Shown here: in pieces, positions 24,101 to 39,100 of the stretch
How positions within the stretch are numbered: the stretch's first letter is position 1
Layout: every line of letters begins with the position of its first letter
Assembly (NCBI GenBank): GCA_963402885.1
Contig: OY727096.1
Coordinates: 33,523,820-33,587,819 of the forward strand
Origin: Antedon bifida
Lineage: Eukaryota; Echinodermata; Crinoidea; Comatulida; Antedonidae
Direction: 5' to 3'
DNA: 64,000 bases
Notes under the pieces: model-generated
What the model saw: only the letters and a program-made list of their open reading frames with translations
What the model was told of the DNA's origin: nothing
Database searches by the model: none
Made by a program: the position numbers and the translations under genes

Positions 24101-27100
24101 TATGTTGTATAATAATACTTTTATTATTTGGTGTAATCTATGAGCCTTTACATTCCACCACTAACTAGTCTAGTAACTGTACACACTTTGGCCCTTGTAA
24201 CTTGATACAGTCTAGATATCGATGCTTGGACCGCAATAAAAATTAGTTTGGCTCGTTCGCCTGTTGCTTCCGGCCCCACTCATTATTCCTCTACTACTAG
24301 GCCTAGTACTAGAGACAGAGAGTACTACTACTTTATTTTAGACTATTCATATCAGTTATCCGTGGGTCTCTTATTTTATAGCCTAAATACAGTATTTTTA
24401 TTATAATAGTAGAGGTAAAAATGAGAAAAATAATTATTACAGTACATAACTGCCGGTATTGGCTGAAAAAAGTGGTTAAATGATTTTGCACCTTCTGTTT
24501 TTTGGACATGATGAATAGTGTGTGTCACGACGGTGTAGTACACGAGAGGCAGCAAGCAAATCAAACTTGTTACATGTATATTAACCGATAGTTCCCACAC
24601 GCGCGCGCTGTTGGATGTATCTTTACACGTGTGCTTGGTTTTGTCTAGACAAATATTAAGTGTGTCGGTTCAGCTATTGGGTATTTCAGCAATAAAACAG
24701 ACTGACAGAAGAAGTTACCCAGTTTCTAATCTAAATCTTTTTTTTTCTTTTTCATTTTTAAAATTTTGTTTTCGTGTTGATGTTGGGTCGGGGGGGGGGG
24801 GGCACGGCCCCCGTGGCCCCCTTAAATCTGCGCCTGAGTGTGTCATAGAAGATTTACTTTCTATTTCATTGAATGAATTTGCTGTTGAAAAGTTGTTATT
24901 TTATGATGATGATGATGATGATGACGGACAATAAGTAAAGCATTTCAGTATTCAGTTATATATAATAATATGGAGAGACACGCCCTTTGACGATAGTTGT
25001 CTTTGACAGCTCTTGTCTCTCCTCAGTGCTCCCTTTTCATGTTTCACTGAAAGGGAATAAATAAATTAAAATACAAAGTAATTTGACATTTTTTGCATGG
25101 TGAAATCAAATGTTGATAATAAGTTGTTTTTATATTCCAAGTTTCCTGGACTTTCTGCATTCTCACTCCTGAGGACAATCAAAACATATTGATCGAGAAA
25201 CTCTGAAACAATATACAAGGTGTACCGCAAATTTATTATCAACATAGACATTTTGATACAAAATGGCATAACAAACATTTAACAATATTGTAAAACTATA
25301 TAACAAAAAATCATGTGTAAATATGAGTAAACATGTGTAAACATTTATAAAAAAATTAAATTATTCCAGGCCCGTAGCCAGGGGGGAGGGGGCTTACCGA
25401 CTGCGAACCCCCATCCCCGACATGCCCAATACCTCAGCCTCATCTCTGAAAATTCTCCAAATGTGTGCCTCACAGTACAAAAGGTTATTCGTAAATTGAA
25501 AAATTAGTAAACTCATTCGTGAGTAACCCCTGTATGAACGTATTTCGAGCGATACGTGTTTGTAAATTTCTAAATGAATTGCAGATTTTCACCGCCAGAC
25601 AACTGCGTACCTATTGTTTAGATCACTGGCAGTCAGCATGCATAAAGTATAAATAGCCTTCCGACGTACGTAAAAAAATGGAGCGCTGCGGTTACCTACA
25701 GTATTTATGTGTGGCTATGAAGTATATAATAGTTTATCATCATCATCATAGAGGATTATAGTGAATATTAATATATTACACTATAATATCTATCTATGGA
25801 ATCATGTACTGTAGTTTACATTATAGCATCCGATTATTTTTTTCTAGGCCACCAGCCGATACGTACTTAACTGTGTCAATACCTATTTACATTGATATAT
25901 TTAATTTTCTCAACAAATTACTGTAAATAGATATAGATAGGACTATAATAAGCATTGAATTTGCCTTCTCACCCAAAGTGTGCTTTTTTCGGGGCTTCCC
26001 CTAGACGCATTGAACTTGAACACAAAACAAAATACAGAGTGAATCAAACAATCGGAAACAAATGTTATCATTCATTAAATAGTCCACATGTGTGAGGAGG
26101 AGGAGGAAAAAGTATGATCGTTTTGCTCATTGGTAGCATGCTGCATGAGAGTGTCTTTTTCGGCCAATTAGAGGTGCCATTTATCATGAATTTTATGTGC
26201 GAGAGTACCATTTCCGACCATCTAGGGGTGTCTTTAACAAAATTCGCTTCGCCTCAGGTCCCACCATGGGGTGGGGGAGGGGGAAGTGACCCAAATACTC
26301 GGTATCGGAAAATTGTAGCCTAAACCTGATATATTCTTTTAAAGCCTATTAAAAATCTTGTTTTTCTCTGTTCCAGAACTGAAAACAACTTTGTCTTTAT
26401 GAAAGGCATACTTGAAGTTAAACCACATTATCTCAAAAATGACAAAATTCCATACAAATATTGTCATGCTAGAAGGGAAAGTGATGGGAAAGAAGTGTAT
26501 GAATATGAGTATCTCTATAATCAACCTGCCTATTCAATTGTTAATAGAGCACTGATGACAAGAAAGATGAACCCATGTGCAGAAGGTATATTTATTTTGC
26601 TTTAGATATTTTAGTTGATTGTAGTGTGTATGAAAACAAAGTAATATTTTTTGTTTATTTCAGGGGAGTGGCATCAATTTGACAACATGATACATCATCA
26701 AAAATTAACTGATCTCATGAAAGAAAAATCTGGTGAACAAAAATCATTAGGGAGATTAATCAAAGGTCTCTTTGATGTAATGCCAAATCGTGATGAACGT
26801 ATAGCAATTGACTATAAAGAAGGCTTGTTGTCGTACCTTCCTAAATGGGAAGGTTTTGTGTGCAAAAATGGTATAGCAATGAAGCCTTGTAAAGCTGTGA
26901 AGAAGTTCATTCATATTGCTAAATGTATGGAAGCAGTACAAACAACAGCGAAATATCGAGCAAGCTGGGTTCCTAATGGGTATTCATCTTCTGAGGTATC
27001 TCTAAACTATGTTGGTTTTATTGTCAAGTATTTTGCATTATATATTTATGTAATAATATTTTTTTTCAATCTTATTTATTTATTGCAAACAGTTTGTATT

Positions 27101-30100
27101 ATAAATTTAAAAAGGATTTCATCTCTTCCTCTATAATCCCTTCACCTTAAAATATGAGGCCAAAATTCATAGAAATACCTTTGTTCTATCACAGGTTATT
27201 CATCAATATCTTGAGCCAAAGGTCAACCAGTTGGGAAATCATTCTGCTTCCAAAGATACTGACGTAATTGTTCATGCATTAATGTCTGCCTTGGCTATAG
27301 TGCACATACTTGTGCACTTTAAAATCTGTTTGAATCAACCAGAAGTCTTACTACATGCATTAGTTCTACCACCAAATATTAGCAAAGAACAGTATGACTC
27401 TATTATTGAAAAAATCAAGGAAGAGTTTAATCCTATACTTCAGTAAGTAAAATATTATTTTGATTTTGTTTGTATACTGGTACTGGTACTGGTTCAAATA
27501 ACCGTCTCATAGAGACATCTGGTAGCCATTGACTTAAAGTTGGCATTTGGATGTGTTACTTTTAAATGTACAGTACGAGAGTGACCACTACCAAATTGCA
27601 CAGTCACAAAACAACTTATAAAATAGTTCATATATACAGTTAAAACATTGCTGGGAATTATAAATTTCTGTTGAAGCAGGCTCCAATGAAGTTGCATCTA
27701 GTAAGTTGACTTTGTTGTACAACTCTGTCAAGTACTGATGGTATCTTCCGACCTCTTCGTTTATTTTGTGTTGTATAAAAAGTAAGAATTTTTGTAGGAT
27801 CTTCATTTTCTTTTCTAATTACATGTCCGATCCAGTTGAATTGTTGCTTGTAGACATATTCTTCTAGCGGTTGACAGCCAGTAATTTTGTAGAGATCGTC
27901 ATTATCAATTACGTATACATTTGCTTAATATTAATAGATATATAACATTCCTTAATTTTTCCTCAGCGATATAATCAAATCACTCGAGGCCTGGTGCAAC
28001 AAGATTATGAAATCAGACAGCCAATTTAATGCATCTTGGTTGCTGGTAGTACCTCTTCTGCACTTCTTGCGAGGTGACTCAAAGCCAATGGAATGGCCTG
28101 CAAGTTTGGATAAACATAGTTACAATGATGAACAGTGGTGGGGATATAACTGCCTGAAGGTTAAGGAAAGTAAAATGCATCAAGATCGAACTATGTAAGT
28201 TGGTTAGTTAAGTAAGCAAATAATGAATGTTTATGAGTTGAATGTTGAAAATATTTCATGAGTTGAAAGATTGACTGTTATATTCAGTGAGGCAACATCC
28301 AGGTGTGGTATAATATTCAATAAATAGAAATCCTTCAAATAAGTATTAAAGTAAACTTTTTTATTTGTTCTATGAGTGGTGGACCTGTTGCAAGCAGGAA
28401 CGGTAGAATTTTTTATTTTCAATCATTTGAAAAACACTGCACTACTTTGAAAGCCTGATCGGGGACAACAACACATGTTTTATCTCTCAATAGTAGCCTA
28501 ACTGATTTTTCTAATAAACAGTATTGCATGAATAAGTGTTTTCTCTTATTATTTATTGTTTGACACATTTTTGTATGTATTTTGTTGCACTGCATTTGTA
28601 TATTGATACAACATTCATTTTGATTTTTATGTAGGGAGCAATTACCACGAATAATGAAAGATCTTCAGTTTCTTTTCCAAGTTGATGTTCTGCTTCAGCG
28701 CACAGTTTTGTCATCGTTGAGCTTAATTCAGCTGACTGAGATATTCTCTATTGCCAAGTTTGATTTTCATATAACATGTTGTACAGTTGCAAATAGGGTT
28801 CACCAGATTTTTGGTTGCAATCATCCGCGTTCTGATGCAATAGAGGTAAAGCAATACTGTTTTTGTTTGAAAAGTATAAATAATGGGGCCTATATAGGGC
28901 CTAAAAATGGTGAAATTAAGGGCTGAGCTTAATTTAGTGTCCTATCTTTTACATTACAATTTGTGGGCTGGCTATCTCCCTCCACCGCCTCCCTCTGGAT
29001 CCGCCCCTGCTTTAGAATAACAAAACTTGTTTGTTTATTGATACTTTTCTACCATATTTGATAACATATCACTGCTTTTTGTAATTGTTGGAAGCTTTTG
29101 ATATGCTGACCAATGACCTGTTACCTATGCATTGATGTGTCATCGGTCCTCACTTGGACCTACAAACCACCAAAATTGTGTTGAGGAATACATAGAGAGA
29201 AGCATATCCTAACTTCCCTGCATTCGTACAATAATGTTCCTATGTCGCAAATCAGAAGCTCCCTCATTTCTATAAATAACCAGCATCTAAAATTAACTTT
29301 TTTTGTGGCCAATCAGGAATTTCAGACTGTCCTCACCGTTATAAATAGAAATATGAATGATGATGTGGAAAGGTAATTTTAATCATTATTATATTATTTT
29401 GATTATAACAATAGCTTAGGTTGAAATTTAACCTTCTTTTTCTTGAATGACACCAGTAATTCCTACAACAGCCTGTTCTGTATCTTTCAGTGGTGTTTCT
29501 CATTCAAATAATAATTTAACCACTTGAAATATATGTTTCAAAAACACATATTCCTTATTAAAAATCTTGTTTAATGATGTATATCTAAGATTTGTTTAAA
29601 ATGTCTTTCTTCATGTTGCCAGTTACAGCTTTCCAAATAATCTGATCCTATGTATTAAATATACTAGCAGTTGCGTGCGTTATTGATGAAAAAGTTTAAA
29701 AATTCGTCAAAATTATGCCTTTATTAAACAGTCATAGTTTCTAAACTAAACGGTGAAAGTTATTTTTATTAAGTATTCTGGAAGATGATGAGTTCTTGAC
29801 GAGTTCAAATCTAGTTAAACAGTTTGTTTTTAATTAAATTGCAGTTCAAACAACAATAAAACAACACCAATTGTCCTAGAAGCGTTGACAAATTGTGTGA
29901 AACGCTCTCTTAGAAAAGACAGAATTACAACAGTTGTATTGCTGCTGAAATTGTTTGTTGCCAGTGTAAACAAATGTGTGAGTCATTCCACTGATTGGAT
30001 GGCGACAACACAAGGATATGTTTCTGGTGCTGCAAAACATATGAATAGTCTGATTGAGACTACTAATTGGTATTACAATGCTGATGGTATTGATAGTATG

Positions 30101-33100
30101 GTAAGTATACTGCAATTCTGAAGCAAAACAATAATGTAGTGTATTTATTATTATAATTATAATATTACTATAAGTTAATAAAAACATAATATGTAGTATG
30201 TTTGCTTTTGGTAGGCCTAAATGAAAATTGGAAGTTGAATATTTATACTGTAGGCCATAGGAAAATAAATAGTTGGAATAGTAAAATTGTGTAAGCAAAT
30301 AGGTTTTTTTAGTAGCCACTTTGTTCTTTTATGTGCATATGAATTTTAAAAACAAACTAGATTTAATTTGTCACTATGACGATCTATAGGTTATATACAT
30401 TGATTTAAATATTAAAAGATAATTGTTTTTTTTTTGTTTTTTTTTGATTGATTTTTAAAAGATATATTGATTGATTTTGTCAGAATTTCTAATTATTTGA
30501 AAGATAGGATCTTGCTAACACATATACAATAGCCGGTATCACAATCCGATCAAAGATCCCTCTGCGTATAATGTCATAAACCACCCTTGTTGCATAATAA
30601 TAAATACATAAGTTACTTTTTATCTAGATTTCATTATATATCATGTGTATAATCTATACACTAAGATATAAAATTGAACAAACAATACAGATATAAAAAA
30701 AGGAGAGACTCGTTCTCAGTACCTTCAATGCTATAGACACGAGCACAGACCACCGAGCCATACACAACTGACTAAAAGTTGTAGAAAGATTCCTCTGTGT
30801 ATTTACTATGTAGTAACCACTTTGGTGCAGATAGATTATTACATACTGCAATGAATCATATTTTTTTACTATCATTACAAAAATTATGCACTGTCAAAAT
30901 ATATACTTTCAACTTTAATATATGAACATTTTAAATAAGAAGGTTAATGTTATGTTAATTATTTCGGTCCAAGAAAATGTCATAGTTTGTTTGATTTCGA
31001 AATTAAAATTTTTTATTTAATATGCAATTAATGATGATGTAATCTTTTTTCTCTCATGTGCGTAGCCTGTCACCTTTGATGTGCTCGTTTAACATGGTTT
31101 CAAGTAGAAAAGTGAATAAAATATGATGAAATTACTAAAGCTGACTTGCTAGATGAAACTGATATCAAGATAATTGACAGGCAAAATAGTGCTAAAGAAA
31201 GAATAAATAAATAAAGATTCTGACAGAATCAATAAAGTTATATGCATGATAATTACAAGCCAATAATTTAAGTTTTGTTTGTTTGGTTTTAGGCCACGCC
31301 GCCCATATTCTAAAATATTCATAAGTTGTTTATCAATTTTTAATTTATAAATTATTTTACCAGCTGAAATGTTTGAGTAGCTTATTCAGTGTAGTTTTTA
31401 CATGTGATGAGTTCAACCAAATATGGAACAAAACCTTCCAAGAAACCATCAAGGTAATTATTTTTGGTCAAATTTATCTTGTTAGTTTCAGATACATATT
31501 TTTTAAAAATTAAATTCTTGTTTCTGTCTCCTTTCTGAGAAATAATTTTATTGTATTTTTCTAATCTCACATCTATATTATATACTTTGTATATTTTTAA
31601 TACTGTTTTAATTGAATATCGAATAAAATCAATCAATCAATGTATTTTTTAATAAGTTTGGTCTTGAGTCGACTGTCACTATTAGATTCCCTTTCTGTGA
31701 ATGAAATTTTATTTAAACAGAGAAAATAGTAATATACCATGGTTTTTAATGTTAAAGGTTATAAAAATTTGGTCATAATCTTATCAATGCTTTCATTCAC
31801 ATTCTAATAGTCTCTCAAGTCACTGTATTTTATGGATTGTTCAATTGTGTAATTGTTAGATACAAGACTAGAATTTAATTTCTATTGCACTGTCGACAAA
31901 TCAGAGAGCCAGAATTTTAACCAGATTAGATTTTGCACTTTGCAGCAAAGTGTCAAATATTCCAAATGACAAAAACGTGTTTAGGCAAGATAGTGTATCT
32001 TCTCATTAAAGCATCTAATGAATATTCATGATTTTAACACAGGTGTTATTATTGTAATGTTGTATTATGTTTCGTAAATTTCTAGATTCGAAAAATTGGA
32101 TAACAAATTCATATAATATAAAAGTTTTTATTTTTGTTGTAATTGTAGACCGTTTGTGCAGCTTGTCAAAGCACAATAGAAAAATCATCTATGCACTCTT
32201 TTGTTGTTTGGGATGTTCAATATATCACGCCTATCAAAGTTACATGTGTATGAAAATAAAAAATGTTTATAGTATAATTTTAAGTCTTACCATGTAAACA
32301 TTTTATTGATTATAGAAAAAGATATTGAAACGTGTTGGAGAGGAATATTTCGTGGAATTGTATTGCTATCAAGATTTCAGTAATTTACATCCAAATATTG
32401 AGGCAGCCTTTTCTGAAGCAGCTTTTGGTGTCATAGATAAAGTTATGGAGGTAACAATTTTTGGTTATTACTTAAGCTAGGTTCCCACTTCCCACTCAAA
32501 GGCATTTTCTTGTGATTGGTCAAAATACTTGAGTTGCACCTTGTGTCCTAGTAGGAACTTTAAGCTTTATGTTGTAGAAAACTGACACCTTTCTAGGATT
32601 TTATGTTACATTTATTTAAATATCATTATACTGTAATAATTCTGCTTATGCACTTAACACCATTATTTATTTTTCTTGCACTTATAAAACCATTACTCTT
32701 GATTTTCTTTGTACTTAATATGACATCCCAACAGGTTTGCACTATGTTTGTGCAATACTAGTTCTCAAAAATTCAAATCTACTGTTTTAGCATAATTACG
32801 ACAGCTGACAGTTTAGAATTTCTCTATTTTGTTTTGTTGTTTTTTTAACTGCGAAATTTTAATAGCTTTCTCATTTAATTTTACTTTGATTATTTCATAA
32901 ATTTATGTTTTACTTTATTCAGGGTGCTTCTGGAGAGAAAATTTTCAATAAACTCTCACATCAATCACATCGTCTGCCACATAAAGCAACCAAATATGGT
33001 AAAATATTCTCTCATCTACTTATGAAATCGCTGCCAAAACCAAATGTCATGGAACTACAATATCTACTGGAATGGAAACCACTTGCTGGTTTTTTTAGAA

Positions 33101-36100
33101 TGATTGGTAATGCATTTTTTCTTTCAAACTTACAAATCAAGTGTTACCATAGTTTGGTGCTTTCATGCTTTATTTCCAACCTTATAATCCTGGTTCCACT
33201 GCCTTACCTCAGTGATATAATATGATATTGCTATGTGCTAAAATATAAATAAATAAGAGAAAGATGCAATTTTGTAAATATTTTCGATAAACTAAAATTA
33301 AAAGTTAGATTAAAAATTATTTTAAAATTAAAATTAGAGGGTTTGCTCACTTCGCTTGGATACCCTCTAGTGGGTGTACCTGAATGGTTCTCGGAAACAT
33401 GGCCAAAACGCCTCTAGAAACGTAGGCCTGTGTTTTACCTATGCATGCGTGTGAGATTTGAACATGTACTGAAAATGATGCGAAATGTATGCTAATTATG
33501 ATTATGTCCCCTGTGAGAAATGATGTATTGACACTTGACAACAATTGGTAGTCATAAGAACGTAGGAACGAAGGAAAAAAGATACTCAGTAGAATTGATA
33601 ATAGTAAATGAAATGTATATACATTTGGTTATCCCTGTAATGATGTACAATTTACAACAATTGGTACTAATAAGAAAAGAAGATGCAAATAATATAGTTG
33701 TTAAAGAACAGTATACATGAAACCTATATTATATATTATATACATATTTGAATGATACACAAGAGGCAACCGTCAATAGGGGACATATAATGGGTGACAG
33801 TGAGCAGTGCTTTCAAAATTTGTATCACAATATTTCATGACAAACAAAATGTTCAAATAACAACTTTCGTACTTATATATCGGCTGTAGTACACACAAAA
33901 TTTATAACATTTTGATAAACAGAACAAGCATCTTGATAAGTTTGTAATAATTGATAATATAAACATTAAAGACGTGTCACACCTCATCCTGCTACCAGGC
34001 CTCCTATAGTAACATTGAATCGCACCCTAATTTGATTAGGTAATTAATAAATAGCATAAATAATTAGTTAAATTACTAAAACAAATTGTAGTTCACGTAA
34101 AGGAAAGGCATTAAATAATCAATATTAATAATTAGTTCTAAAAACAAATTAATTTGTAGGCCTAGTTCACGTATTATAATTAGTTGAATCACTAAAATCA
34201 CATTGTAATTGATGTAAAAGGAAAGGCCTTCAATAATTAAATAATTAGTTACTAACTAAAATCATTGTAATTAGCACGTAAAGTAAAAGCCTGTCATTTC
34301 AGCCCCGCATTTGCCTGCCACTCCCTATTTCAATAGAATTAATATCAATGAGTTATTCATTGTGACGTGTACTGTATCCATATTTTCCGAACATATTGAC
34401 CATTTAAAATTTGAATGTCGCTACCAACAGCCATTTTGCCAGAAGTCAGGTGACCCGGAAGCCAGTTGTACAGCGTGAATATGTGAAAATAACCCTGTGA
34501 TATCCACACATTTCGATCGGAATCGCTAAATTTTGTTTTTGTAAAAGACAAATATGGAACAATATCGTAATAGAAACTAATGTTATCAAATCTCTGTTTT
34601 AGAGATAGATGAGGTAGGTATCCAAGGCAGAGATCTTTCCAAAGATTTTCCATTGTGCTCACCTATGTCAGAATTAAGCATAATTTATAATATAGATGCT
34701 CTGAGCGAATAGAATTAAGTAAGCAATAATTTTCATTGAAAGTTTTTATTTGTTTATACTATTTTCAGCTGAGAGCAAAAGCAGTGTTGCTCTAACAGAA
34801 GATGCCCAGTCTTTGCTCATTAAAGCCAAATCCTTTATGGAAGACAAGGTCCTTGAAAGCATTTTCAATGGCACAATTACAGTGAAAGATCTTAAATTGA
34901 TTCAACAAGAGAGAGACCAGTTTATTAAACTATCTGATTTCATGGATGTTGCAGAAATTGCAAAGAAATACTTGCCACCTGACGTGACCAATATACATTT
35001 GAATGATTTGGTCCAGAAAGTACTTCGTCAGCGAGAATGTGAACTAAATGCTTTTAATAATTTTTCGATTAGTGTTGGCGTAATGATGACAATGTGCAGT
35101 GATATAGTAAAGGGTAAAGTTTAGATTCTAGAATATCAAACCTTTCTTCAAAGTGGGAGTTTGAGTCTGACCATTTTTACCTCCATGGACTGACCAGTCA
35201 GTCTGTCCGTCCTATTAATGCATCACAGTGACCTGTAATTTGAATCATGTAGGTTCAATATCATTCAGTATTGGTGGGAATTCCTTGCTACAGGTCTAAA
35301 CTGTGGTCATTAATAGGTTTTCTTTAGGGTCATTGCACTCTAAGTTAATTTCTACTGTGTTGTCTAAAAGATGGATTTTAATTATTAAATACCATACCTG
35401 TCTACTAATATACATTTTAATGTTGTATTTTATGCACAATTACTACATTATCAAAGAGAGTACTTTTTACCTTTTTTTTATGTTTTATCTGTTTGTAGAA
35501 GACAGAAATGGAAAGAAGAAGGTGGCTGTAGAAGTCGAAGAAACCAAGAAATTACTTAACACTGATAGAGAACCACTACAATTAAAGATGTTATGCAGTC
35601 CACCTGACATTTTGTCGAGTTCGTCACCAAATATTAGTTACTTCCATTTTTCAATTGAAGTTAATGAAATGCTCCTAGAAATTCAAAAAGTTCACGAAAG
35701 TCAAATTTTCCGACAGTTCTGGAAAAGTACTATTGATGAAGTTTTAATGCAACGAGGAGAAAGTGAAGAACCGATGACATTGGACGATGTAGAGAAGAGA
35801 ATATGGCAAAATGTCAAGAAAGAGTTAGAAGACTTCAGTCAATCCTTGATATCTGGTAATATCACATTACACTCTGTTGACAACAACTTATCATCTATCT
35901 CTGATGAATGCTTGGAGTCAAATTTCAAAATCTTTGAATCAGACAACCATCCAAATAATTGGATCAAAGAGCGTAGTAATCAAATCCGTCTCTATCGACA
36001 AATTTCCAGATGTTTTATTACAGCAGGCACTATACAAGAGATTCAAGAAACTTTCCAACTTAAAGGGGACTTCAATGCCGTCAATATTTTGTGTCCAATG

Positions 36101-39100
36101 GTAAAGACTATATCTTAGGTTTTTTATGTCCAGAAAATATTTTGAATCTAGTTTATTTTACTTCTAAAAATGTTAAGCTATTATTTTTTTTATTAAGTAT
36201 TTAATTAAAGTACAAATTCATTTTTAATTGCAAGAAGTAAGCTTTAGCTTAAAAGACATTTTATGTTAAAATATTTATATTTTTTAAATATTAAAAAAAC
36301 AATAATAATTTCAGACCAACATAGATTTCAAGCTAAAAGAATTAGATATTGGCGTGGCAGATACCTGTAAGGAGCTTGAAAAGGTGACCAAAGAAGAGAG
36401 GGAATGTTTGAAAACATTACTGAAAAGTAAAACTCTTATTAGTTGGATAAAAAAGGAAATTAAAAGTAAGTAAGAGCATGGTTTTTGGTTTAGTGCAACC
36501 ATGACTTTGATATGTTTTTTAATGTAACATGTTGTTAGTTTTCACTTACTTTATCTAAAGTGTCCTGTCATAGTTATGTTGTTATTAACTTTGATGTTAT
36601 AATATTTAATGCATATTTAAAATAAATACTAATGTGCTGGTTCACTCACTTGCCTAAGGTGTTTTTAAACGCCAACCTTTTAAAAAAGGTTGGACAGATA
36701 AATTTCAGACAGTTGAATTTACTTAAAATTGATGATCCTTTCTTGTAGGTATGCAGGAATTGAAAGTGTTTGTGGACCTGGCAATGATCCAAGCAGGAGA
36801 AACTCAAATAGAAGTGGACAAAGTTGCCTATCTTCATCAAGCTGCCACTGGCTATTCAGCTTTCATTTTTGATCTAACTGAAGAGACTGGTTATAAGGAT
36901 CTTATGAACATCTGCAACCAAACATGGAAAGCTCTGGAGAATGATCCACAGTTGTCAAAGAAACTGGTAATGTCTGGCATGAACAAAAGCAGAAAGCTTT
37001 ATTTATTAACATTAACATTATTCTAGATATTCATAGAACATAAGTATATAACATAATATACAAATAATTTAATTTTTCACGAGGTGAAACATTCATTACT
37101 TGTTTTATTTAACATTTAAGTAGATTATTTTAATTTGCTTCAGATTGACTGAATAGTATTTGATTAGGATTGAAAGATATATTTATTTCTAAAATAGTAT
37201 TTACCATTTATCAGTTTATTTTAGTACAGTAAATATACTTGTTATAATAAATGTTAAAGGAAATGTTAAATGCTATAAAGTAGTACAAAAACATTTTTGT
37301 ACAGTGGAACAGTTAGGGTTTCAACCCTTGGACTTAATCAAATACCCAAATTAAATACATTGAATATTGAAAACTATGACCACAATGCCACAATTATGAC
37401 TTTTGTCATGTATAATTACCTATTATGGTTTGATAATTAATAGCGAGATGTTTCTCGTCTCATGGAATGGTTGAAGGGTATTAAGGAATCACATGGAGCT
37501 GTAGAAGTGACTTCATTACGTCAAGTGGAAAGAATTAATGAAAATGGGATTTATGAAATTGGCAAACTAGCTGAGGTATTACTTCTCATTTGTATTTAAA
37601 TCTACAACAATTGTTTGAAAAATAAACTAAGCTGACCTTGATAAATGGCAACAATTGTGATTACAATTATTGTTAAATTTATCAGTTCAAGTCATAGTGA
37701 TTTTACATCATTCAGAGTGTTATAGTTTAAAAGTAATTGATTTTTTATATAAAATTTAAAGAAGAACATTAAAATGACTGTGTTTAAAATCAAGTAAAAA
37801 TGGATACATCCATCACAAATATAGGATTTTTATGAGATGAAACTACACAGAAAAACTGAAAATGTCACGATTTATATTTTTACTGTAGGCCTACATAATA
37901 CATAATCTATAACCATTAACACCTACTGGTGATAAAATGACCATATGACTTTGGAATCCCAAATTAGTTTAGACTATTCATCCTCCAATTTGGTGGCTCT
38001 TTGTTTTTTGGGGGTATATCTGTAAGGACACACAAACATGTGACACAACTAACGAACCTGAACATTATATTTAATTACACAAATAATAATTGTTTGTGAT
38101 AAGTTAAATAGACAGAATAATTCATGAGTTGAAAGATTGACTTGTTTTTTTAACCAGTGCATCATTTTAACAGCTTGGGCCTTAGACTAGTTCTAAACTT
38201 GCTTTTGTAGAAGGCAGATTGGAAATACCAAAAATCGTTAGAAGAAAGTGATCCAGTTTGTTTTTTCCAATAATTCCACTAATAGTATCCTCATTTTCCA
38301 CTTTCTCTGGGAAAAAATTAGAAACAAGTGGTCCTAAACTGATTTGTGTCATATGTGGTATATAAATCCACCAAAAAAAAAAAAAAAGTTCCAGCTCATC
38401 TGGCCTGGGGAAAGCCGCCATTTGGGATTTTCAAAATGGCTGCCATAAAATAGGCCCTACAGTGGCCGTATTCACCAATCTTACTTAGGCTAAGGGAAAT
38501 ACTTACCCTTCAAATTTAAGAATTCCCTTAACAAAGGGAAAAACTTAAGTGGCATTCACAAATGAGTTAATGGATTCACTTACCTAAGGAAAACACTTAA
38601 TTTAAGGGTAAAACTTAAGGGTATAAATAATCATAAATATTCATGAGTTATCCCATTGTACAATCACAGAGGATTTAATTCCTATTTGGTCCAATCACTT
38701 TCCTCTCTAAAAACTAATTTGCATATTTAAAAAGAGTAAGGGGATTAGGGGGAAGGGGGACGGATGGAGGAGGAAGAAAATAATGTGTGACGCGTCGGTG
38801 ATCAATAAAAAGAAAATGGCAGTCAAAACAAAAACAAACTAGACATGAAACTCGTCACTTTGACGAGTTAGTTATCCGCACCACGACAAACGCCACGTGC
38901 ACGTCATACGTTGGAATATTGCACACAGATAAAGATTATGGCATTATGACAAGAACTGAAGAATATGATATGCTGTTAGTGCTGAATTCTGTCAATTTTG
39001 TGTCATATAGTATATACATGCAAACAGTATAATCTGTATACATATTACATACAGTGTAGAATAGGTGAAATTACAGGACCCGCCAGTTATTCCAATTTTT

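Noticed and set aside
24611-24934. 107-codon + frame with poly-Gly and poly-Asp
   Set aside because: It runs through a G-rich transposon end and a TGA microsatellite. Not conserved-looking.
26651-27136. Extension of RNF213 exon 7 to the stop at 27136
   Set aside because: A consensus donor at 26996 restores phase 0 with exon 8. The extension is AT-rich, hydrophobic intron translation.
29876-30319. 147-codon antisense frame over RNF213 exon 12 and intron 12
   Set aside because: Shadow of the exon plus AT-rich intron; no family resemblance.
35303-35498. Extension of RNF213 exon 17 upstream to 35303
   Set aside because: The sequence before the 35498 acceptor is a pyrimidine-rich intron. The upstream part translates into a non-family hydrophobic stretch.
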